From Hyaloperonospora brassicae (lineage: Eukaryota > Oomycota > Peronosporomycetes > Peronosporales > Peronosporaceae): a stretch of 64,000 bases of DNA. The translations under genes and the position numbers were made by a program. This document shows positions 56,475-64,000 of this stretch, piece by piece; the first letter of the stretch is position 1, and every line of letters starts with the position of its first letter. The stretch is from the NCBI GenBank assembly GCA_947650285.1, contig CANTFL010001383.1, positions 124,001-188,000 of the forward strand, given 5' to 3'. Under the pieces are notes generated by a model. It searched no databases, was not told the origin of the DNA, and saw only the letters and a program-made list of their open reading frames with translations.

Positions 56475-59400
56475 ACGATCAGTTGAGCTAGATGGTGCAT
56501 CTCTTTACTGTTGCTGAGTTGGTCATGGTCAAATGTTATGCTCGATCTATTCTCGAAATTATATTTTTCAACTCCAAAATCGCATTTTTCACCCCATAGA
56601 TCGATCATTAAAAAATTCCTTTTTGACGAAAACGACATGGTAATCCGTGTTCCGTTCTGTCGGAACACAGTCAATAATTATATTTCTGTTTAATTAAAAC
56701 GGATGACTAGACAAAAGGTGCGAACTATAACTTCACTAACCAGGTGAAGTTGCGTTCACATATTCACATTCTGGCCATTGTGTTTACCGATGGTCAAATT
56801 TGCCATCATTTAATTGGTACGTATTCCCACCGCGCATACATCTTTCTACGTGAATGTCATTTGCTAATTACGAGTACTCACCCAACTTAAAGTGCGATTA
56901 CTCGCTCGAACAATGAATTTGACTCATGCTTATCACGCATCGATGTAGTACTCGGCGCGACACATGCCAATGTAGATAATACCGACGCTGATAAAGAAGA
57001 AAAGTCGTCTTTTGAGGCAATACTATCGCTGGAACAGACGACAATATAATGGAGAGATTCAGCATTACTAATTCTTATCCCAAGGAGGATCAGGGTACAC
57101 ACGCGAATTAGACGAAAGTTTGATAGCACTAATTTCTGCAGTGTATACAAGGCCCCTTGAACAAAATAAAGTTTAATCAATAAGAGATACCTCTCATGGA
57201 TGGAAAGCAGTGATCCTTCTTGTGTCGACATCCATCGCTTTTGATGTGGACCGACATGATTGATTCACTCATAAGCGTATAAAAGCAAATAATACTTCAT
57301 TCAGAAAGGTCCACTGTCCGCCTGTCTACGATCAAGTTACTTAGGCACGCAGTGACAAATTTATTTAGCAATTAATAAATGCTCAAGCATATTTGACCAT
57401 TTTTATGTAAGTCACAAACAAGTCAACTCGTACATGATAATGCTGCCACAAAGGATGCGTACGCATTTTTGAACTAACGTGGTCGTCTCCACCTGTACTT
57501 TCACATCAAAGTTTCTTTCAATATAAAAATAACCCCATATTTAGTAATCTTAAACAGATTCGTGCCCTCTCGTTTCAGGCGCTCAGCCTGTCACTTCGTG
57601 AAGATACCTTCGCACTCAATTGAAAGATTTTTGTACGAGTTGATGCCAAATAGTTAACACAAAAACAAAAATATACTTGTTCCACGACTGTGCAAAAGGA
57701 TACTCAGAACGAGATTGCGTAAGATATCCTTGGTGATCCTTGCTATGATTTCTCACATAGTCAGTCATGATATAACTGCTGCACCTCTCGTGCTCTGCAT
57801 TCATACATCAAAATAAAGATCAATGATTAATTTTGCGGACTAGACGATATTTCGCCAACACCCTCATCATTTATTTTATCCTCCACTAAATTATTAATTT
57901 TACTGCTTGAGAGGTGTTCTTCATTTTCTTGTGTGGCATTTTTGAGCATTAAGACGGAAATGAAATCCAAGCGTATAACTTCGTCCGGTGGTGAGAAGGT
58001 ATATCTCGTCTAAGGAAAGACAGAAATACCTCAATTTAAACGGATCATTTACGTTCGGTGTACCGTCAAAAAACACGACGAGCGACATGTTTATAGGATA
58101 ACCAGACGTCTACAAAGGAATGCTTATGATCTTTGTATAGGGATTGCATATTCTCAATATATTTGTTGATGGAGGAGAAGCCAGGAGCCATCTATTAGGG
58201 CTAATATGGGAGAAAAGCCTCCCTATGGGCGCGAAAAAAGCTTTCAATGCAGCATAAAAATATATTTTCCTCCTATGACAAGGCAAGCCTCCTCCCAAAA
58301 GACACAATGTTCAGGTTCAACCGATCATTGTTTAGATATTTCTCGATGCACCTACTACAAGCTCTAGTCTATACGTCAAGCCTCGCTTCACGTATATTAC
58401 GTAATAAAATGCTTACTTTGAATATATTTTACACCTGCGCCAGCGAGTAATTATTTCGGCAATGATAGCCGTGACATCCTCTTTTTAATGCAATTATATG
58501 CTAGACAATTGTTCAGTGCAATGTTCTTTCACTCCGGCAATATAACATGGAGAGTTGACGAGTCTAAAATAATATATATATATATATATATATATATTAG
58601 CAATATGAATATACCAATACTCCAGATTTCGTCGAGACGAAATCCATGGCTTAATAATGAGAGCTAATCGCTGTATTTTAACGACTCAAACCCATTGTGT
58701 AGTGCGGACGGTGGACCTGCACCACGGTTTCCACAATTAAGGTAATCGCTGCGGCTACGGTGACTTTGTTTCTAGTTACCAGTATCATTACGATGGCTAG
58801 TGCCATCGTGACCTTCACCCGCATCAACATCTTGCGTGCACGATCGGCTGGATCCCCAAGACAGGTCAATAGTCTCGTAAACAAAGACGCACATTTCGGC
58901 TTGTAGAGTCTAGTTAATATCAACGCGAAGCGTTGCCGTCTTCCACTCCGTCGCCACTGCCTTACCAAAAGGCTTTGTGAATAGACCGAAATAGGATGGA
59001 AAATTTGACCCGCCCGAGCAGATAATCGATTAGTTGTAATCAAACAGCATGCATGTACCACTACTAGCTAGCTCTGCGAGTGAAAGAGCTTTTCATAGAT
59101 ACTTCCGCATACCTTAAACGTTTATGCTTGCGGACTGCTCCATACAAACCAGAGGCAAATAACCACCTGCTGCTAGACTTGGGTTGCTCGTTCGCCAGCT
59201 GCACAAATCTGAGCTCTCATTGTGTCCACTAAAACGGTAAACTTTGAAGTGCATCGCAGTACCCTTCACCATACTCTAAAGGGTAGAAAAATTGTAGATA
59301 ATAATTAAAAATGCTCTCTTTCCCACGTGTGAGTATATGTGACCACTTTTTCACCAATCAATGACCGATCACTCACGATATTGACTGATGGTCAAAGGGT

Positions 59401-59560
59401 ACGTCGATCGCATATTAATCGTAATGTAAGTATTTTAAGCTAACAGCATATTAATTAAAATTACTCGACTAAGGAGTTATTAGTTGAATATTACCAGATA
59501 GGTATAATTCAAAACCACCCCAGTTATTGATTTGTAGAGGCCATATAATCAACTAACTCA
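56475..59560. other. No gene seen
   Basis: AT-rich with short chance frames (the longest 127 codons at 58,678-59,061, minus strand, hydrophobic but unlike any family I know). Contains the (AT)n microsatellite at 58.57 kb. Confidence 0.45.
58570..58598. repeat. (AT)n microsatellite
   Basis: About 14 uninterrupted AT units. Confidence 0.9.
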
Positions 59561-59579
59561 ACAACAATCAGTACTGGTA

Positions 59580-59670
59580 GACATTCTCAATGGGTGATGA
59601 GTAGACGTCACCATTCATGCTTGTTTAAGGTATAAATACGATTAAGTTTGGCCTGATAGTACAAGAAACA
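59580..59670 (+). repeat. Decayed LTR fragment
   Basis: GATGAGTAGACGTCACCATT followed by a TTAAGTTTGGCC-like stretch matches the solo LTRs (GGTGAGTAGACGTCACCATA; TTAGTTAAGCC). It lies upstream of a decayed gag, where a 5' LTR is expected. Confidence 0.5.
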
Positions 59671-60002
59671 ATTTAAGACTCATATACATATATAAATTGT
59701 ATAGAAATTTTATTCATTTCCTTAGCTCCTTTGTTTATACTAAGCCTTCTTCAAAATCCTATCGTGTTCGACATCTAAAAGGGCATTGTTCTCACTGCAT
59801 CAGTCAGCTCTTGCAACGCGCTGCTGTCAGTGCGTAGCTAGCTGTGAAACGTGTCGCCTATAATCAACTTGTAGTCCGTCCAAAGACTGCAATTCTTTCG
59901 CCCAAACCTACCTGTTGTAAAATATTGACGACATCATTCACGCCGTTTGTAAAAAAACCCTACTCCTATCGAAGTGGCCTGGAATAGATCGAGGACGAAA
60001 CG

Positions 60003-61063
60003 GTGAGTTCGACAGTGCGTTATAATGCCATCGAGGTCATGCTGCCAGGATTAGACCAAGAACACCAGTATCCCGCCGCCGCCGAGTTCATAAAACTTGA
60101 ACTCGACGTGGCGGTTGAAGATGTAAACTTGTCTCGAGACCCAGATTATCGGCAGGAAGAGCGGTTAAAAGAGAAAACTGCTCAACATTTCGAGCTTTCC
60201 AGACAGCAAAAAATCCTCAGTTTGATTTTTCCAAGCCATCGCATGCGCGTCGACACGAAGCAATAACGGCTGATCTCTCCAAGCACCGAGACGTCAAGAA
60301 ATCTTCCTGTAAACATGGCTCGTAGAACTATACGAAGCCATAAACGCTAGACGTATTGAAGTTAACAAGATTGAATTTTGCCAAAACTTGCCCTAGTACG
60401 CTTGTCAGAACGTGCCAAAACTTGCGCCTTTGGGCTCGAGAAATTTGACCCGTATGCAATTGCGTCGTTAAAGACTTTAATAACCGACCCAGACAACCGT
60501 TTAAGCCACCACAGGCTTATGTTAGGTTTTGATCAGAGCTCTGTAATGTGGAAAGGATTAGCACGATGTGCACGCTTACGCTTAACTTATGTGATCCCGA
60601 GCGAGTAGTATGATGGCCTATCCATTCGATGAACACGTTGATTATTATGATCATACAATGGCTCGCAGAGGGTCTTGTAAGGAACTACCTGCTTCGCTTG
60701 AAGTTTGATACGCTTGAACAAGTAATCTCAGCTACGGAACAGGAAGACTCTAGCTTGAGTCAGGATCTATAAATTGAACTGCCATCGTCGACCGAAGCGG
60801 CAAGAGATCAATCTCGGGAACAGATGGCCCTCCGTTACGTCAAGGAAGAGAATTATCAATCATATAACTGTAAGCGATTGCAAAAGTGTAATTGTTGTCA
60901 GAAGCTATGTCACTTAGCATTCGATTATAGTGCCTTACGCTTGGTACCGAAAGTACTAAGGCGAGATGATCGACCGGCTGCCAAGAAAAGCAGCAGGCGT
61001 AAGTTCAACGTGAATACGAAGTCTCATCAGCAAGGCAACCTAAAAATCCGGCAACCTCAGTAG
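60003..61063 (+). pseudogene. Decayed gypsy gag
   Basis: Three frames in series (60,003-60,266; 60,378-60,608; 60,824-61,063) are hydrophilic and gag-like. The last contains CNCCQKLCHLAFDY, a CCHC zinc knuckle whose final cysteine has become tyrosine, followed by a basic tail. It sits between an LTR fragment and, 1.6 kb further on, an RT remnant on the same strand. Confidence 0.55.
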
Positions 61064-62689
61064 AGTTTGATAATCTGTTGCTGAAAGTTTCTCCAGACAC
61101 ACAATCATTGTGTGTTTCTGCATCGATAATGACGTATTCTTCATCTTTTTTTAGACTTGGGAGTAGCAAAAGATAGTCAGTTCGTGACCTAGAAAAATGT
61201 GGGGCGTAGAACAACTTGTTCGTCGCCAGTCGATAGAGGGTCGTAGGCTCAAATTCATTTTGCTTGACTTCCTTCACCGAGGATGACGGTGCTATTTGCT
61301 CCAAGCGCATCGAAACGATATAGTAAGCGTGTAGTAGTAATCCAGTATACTCTCGAAGACGAATAGAAATCGCGAGTACCTACATGGATCGATGCTACAG
61401 CTCACCCTTGGCTCGTTTTTTTCTTTGACAAGTTGATTCAAGGACAATATCAATATTTTTATTGACATATTGTATAGTCAAACCTCAATTTTCTAAGCGT
61501 CTTCTAGGTTTATTCGTACTGTATCTAGTTATAAAATATGATATTTTCATGGAATAATTCGTCTAAGAAGATACGAGTCAAGATTACCTTGCAGGTTCAA
61601 TTCGTGTAAGTACCTGCCCCTCATTCATTAGACTCTAATCCGACTAGCGGCTTGGATCATCCACAAGCATGTAGATGTTCTGCGAGTGCGTTCGATGGCC
61701 TCACTTTTGGTACAGTAGTTTCAACGAATGAATAAAACTTCAGTGCAATTTGTCCTTTGACGATGCAGCAAGCTCCTAGTGGCTGTGTTGAAACAAAAGC
61801 ATAGCCAACTTAATCACTCGAAAAAGTCTGGTGGAACGGGACATGAATGCATGCCTGGCGGACAGAATCCAATAAAGAGCGAACCAGTTGCTTAGGAGCG
61901 ACAACACGACAATCCTCGATAGACATGAGAGTCGACCGTAAAATTTTTACGTAATAGCAGTGGGACCCCAACAAGAAGACCTTGAGATAATGAGTTCCCA
62001 CGTACTTGAGGAAATGTTTCCTCAAGAAGTAGTTTACGAGCGGCTATCCCATCATCATTCTGTAAAAATAAGCTACGAGTAAGAAACCGAGACATTAAAT
62101 GTAGTGAGTAATAACGAATCAAGCGTAGTACATTATACGGTTAGCCTAATCGCACATTTGGAGTTGAATTTGAAGTGAATCCAATTACCGACGTTAAAAC
62201 CGGATCGACTTTTACATGATCCGCGAAGTGTCAAGATCATTCAGATCTGAATACTTTTTATGGGGAACGAATGCATGCCAATATTTGTTCGGCAACATAA
62301 TTGATGAAATCGAACGGGTTCTCAGCAGCTCATCGATGTACGCGTTTATCTGCGATCGAAAGACTCAAATTGAACGATACACGTTAAAATCTTGGGAGTC
62401 GCTTTGGGCAAATCTTCGGCCTACGAATTTAATCAAATTATGGTGTATATCCTAAATCCGAAATTGCTAGTTGCTTAAGGACCAAGGCAGTCGACACAAT
62501 ATAATCCTCAAACTATTTTCGAGATACTGTATCTTGCAGTTGTTATCACAGCCTCGCAACGACAAATTTGAGCGATCGACAAATTAATAAATGGTCGCTT
62601 CGCAGCAGGCGATGTGAGGGAGTCACATTACATTCACAGTATTCTGGCCTTCCATGTGCTAAATTTTACAGGATGATGTTGAAATGGCA

Positions 62690-63010
62690 AGAGACAAAGT
62701 TAAATATGCAATGGTACCGGTTCAAACGCCGATACCGAGTTGGGACGAATTCGCGTTGATGGTATGGCGAATTGTATAATCTTTTTGTCGATGGACCTGA
62801 TCGATAGCTTCTATTAGTTTATTATGGGTCAACGGGATATCTCGTACACGGCCGTGAAGACCCCATGCGGTACTCACTAGAAGTGCTATCGATACCACAA
62901 TGGCTGAACAATGCCCTTGCCACATTCAAAAGATGTGTGATACATCTGTTAAGATTGGACGGAGAATAAGCATCGAGTTATTTCTATTTCAACGATATTT
63001 TTTTCCTGTT
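62690..63010 (+). pseudogene. Decayed Ty3/gypsy reverse transcriptase
   Basis: Across frames: VPVQTPIP, VDGMANCI, MDLIDSFY, stop, DISYTAVKTPCG, then IPQWLNNALATFKRCVIHLLR and YFYFNDIFF (compare YFDDIFV). This is the RT palm in correct order, with stops and frameshifts. It belongs with the gag remnant at 60-61 kb. Confidence 0.7.
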
Positions 63011-63325
63011 CTGGGATATGGATAAATAAAATCATATCTTCGACCACGGTTGGATTACATATTGAACGTATTGACCAAAAATATGAGCGTAGTGATTCAA
63101 AACCTTTTTGTAGAGAGTCCAATTGAACAAAGGCAATATTTATAACCAATCAGAGAACAGATGGACAATTAAAGCTCCCGCAGCTACCTCTCCGACGTAT
63201 CAAGTCGGAGAACACAGTGCTGGTATGGATATCACCATACAAACACCAAGTTATTCACATATTTTAAAATATAATACAAGCTCCGACATCTCCGACAAAG
63301 GCAACTCAATCACATATTTCAAAAC

Positions 63326-63697
63326 AACATCCAAGCTTGTATATCTCCACCGAGGATTAGTCTGACCAACCTAGCACCTACCAACACGAAGCGTGCCCGT
63401 GAGAACCCAGCGCGCTCATTTGTAAGGGTCCTCGAGCAGGGAGAGGTCACTTGCGAGTACGTACAACGGTGCATGCAGCGCGAGAGGTCACCTCTCGTCA
63501 TAGAAGCTGTGATGGACAAGTTTGGCATGTATCTCGCGTTCAAAGAGAGCCGAAATGGGCAGCTCTCATCTCGACACTCGGTCATGCAGTACTTTCGACA
63601 AACCAAGAATTGGCTGCTGGAGCAATTCTCACAGCATCGAGAAGTTGTTGAAAGTAATTTGCTAAAAAGGCGACAGGCGCTCGACGCCATTGCATGA
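63326..63697 (+). CDS. Fragment of an unknown protein, possibly recombinase-like
   Basis: An open frame of about 120 codons ending in TGA-free sequence up to 63,697. The best part reads VQRCMQRERSPLVIEAVMDK, then FGMYLAFKE, then VMQYFRQTKNWLLEQF. The pattern (helix, S-R-H-S-V, YFRQTKNWLLEQF) resembles the helical core-binding domain of tyrosine recombinases such as those in Cryptons, but no catalytic domain follows in the window. It is more GC-rich than its surroundings. The first in-frame ATG is uncertain (63,473 gives 74 codons). Confidence 0.3.
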   Translation, partial: NIQACISPPRISLTNLAPTNTKRARENPARSFVRVLEQGEVTCEYVQRCMQRERSPLVIEAVMDKFGMYLAFKESRNGQLSSRHSVMQYFRQTKNWLLEQFSQHREVVESNLLKRRQALDAIA

Positions 63698-63699
63698 AG

Positions 63700-64000
63700 C
63701 GTATGTCAGGGTCGTTTGTGAACAAGGGCCCAGCATGCACAAAGTCTGCACTCAATACATTTTAAGATAATTGTATTCAACTGCATTTACTAGTGCTGAC
63801 TACCAAGATGCGGCGCTGTTTTGTCTACTTTAGTGACCTCTTTGGGCGTGCATCGGACCTCACAATGCTGCGGAAGGCTAATTTGTATATCGGCTCGGGC
63901 GACATATTCTTCGTCTGATTCATCCGAGTCAAAACTTATGAAGAGCAATGTCTATCACTTTTCTCTGACGAAGACTTTACCACATGTCCTCTGCTTGTCA
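63700..64000. other. No gene seen at window end
   Basis: No frame or repeat recognised in the last 300 bases. Confidence 0.4.

Noticed and set aside
58570..58598. (AT)n tract as a possible origin or regulatory element
   Set aside because: A plain microsatellite with no associated motif.

Overview
The window looks like a transposon-rich, gene-poor stretch of a plant-associated oomycete genome (Peronosporales: Phytophthora or a downy mildew). The evidence is an NPP1/NLP secreted protein with a downy-mildew-like altered heptapeptide, a GC-rich single-exon ER HSP70 ending in KDEL, a COG6 gene with short GT-AG introns, and many Ty3/gypsy and Ty1/copia elements at every stage of decay. The species cannot be named from the sequence alone.

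Layout. 1-11.9 kb is AT-rich and gene-free, with one recognisable decayed gypsy reverse transcriptase (about 3.9-4.45 kb). 11,959-19,428 is a decayed gypsy chromovirus on the + strand with both LTRs still visible. 20,216-28,015 is a complete gypsy chromovirus on the - strand: 527-bp LTRs with no difference that I can see, a TATAT target duplication, PBS, PPT, gag, pol and a long antisense ORF. 29.1-38.8 kb is the host gene island: COG6 (4 exons, -) and HYOU1/GRP170 (+), 4.6 kb apart. 39.1-40.9 kb is a MULE-like TIR element. 42.2-52.6 kb is a 1.4-kb inverted duplication. Its left arm carries an intact NLP gene. Its right arm carries an NLP remnant fused to a decayed copia element. Both arms end in a solo LTR. 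Between the arms lie a possible secreted-protein gene, an LTR fragment, a 1.5-kb TIR element that seems to carry host gene fragments, and the copia remnant. 52.6-64 kb is again AT-rich, with two more decayed gypsy copies and one short open frame at the end.

Most notable signals. (1) In the intact gypsy element gag and pol share a frame and are separated by one UAG. That UAG lies inside a perfect 13-bp stem with a 3-nt loop, and the decayed relative at 13.5 kb keeps the UAG and an 8-bp version of the stem. The gag AUG also touches a 6-bp, 3-nt-loop hairpin. (2) The element is studded with tiny perfect hairpins, concentrated in a 270-bp array in the LTR. (3) The element carries a 433-codon antisense ORF, part of which is still open in the decayed copy. 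(4) The NLP duplication shows about 19% amino-acid change in the coding part beside roughly 98-99% identical noncoding flank. All calls come from reading the sequence; no search or alignment program was run.
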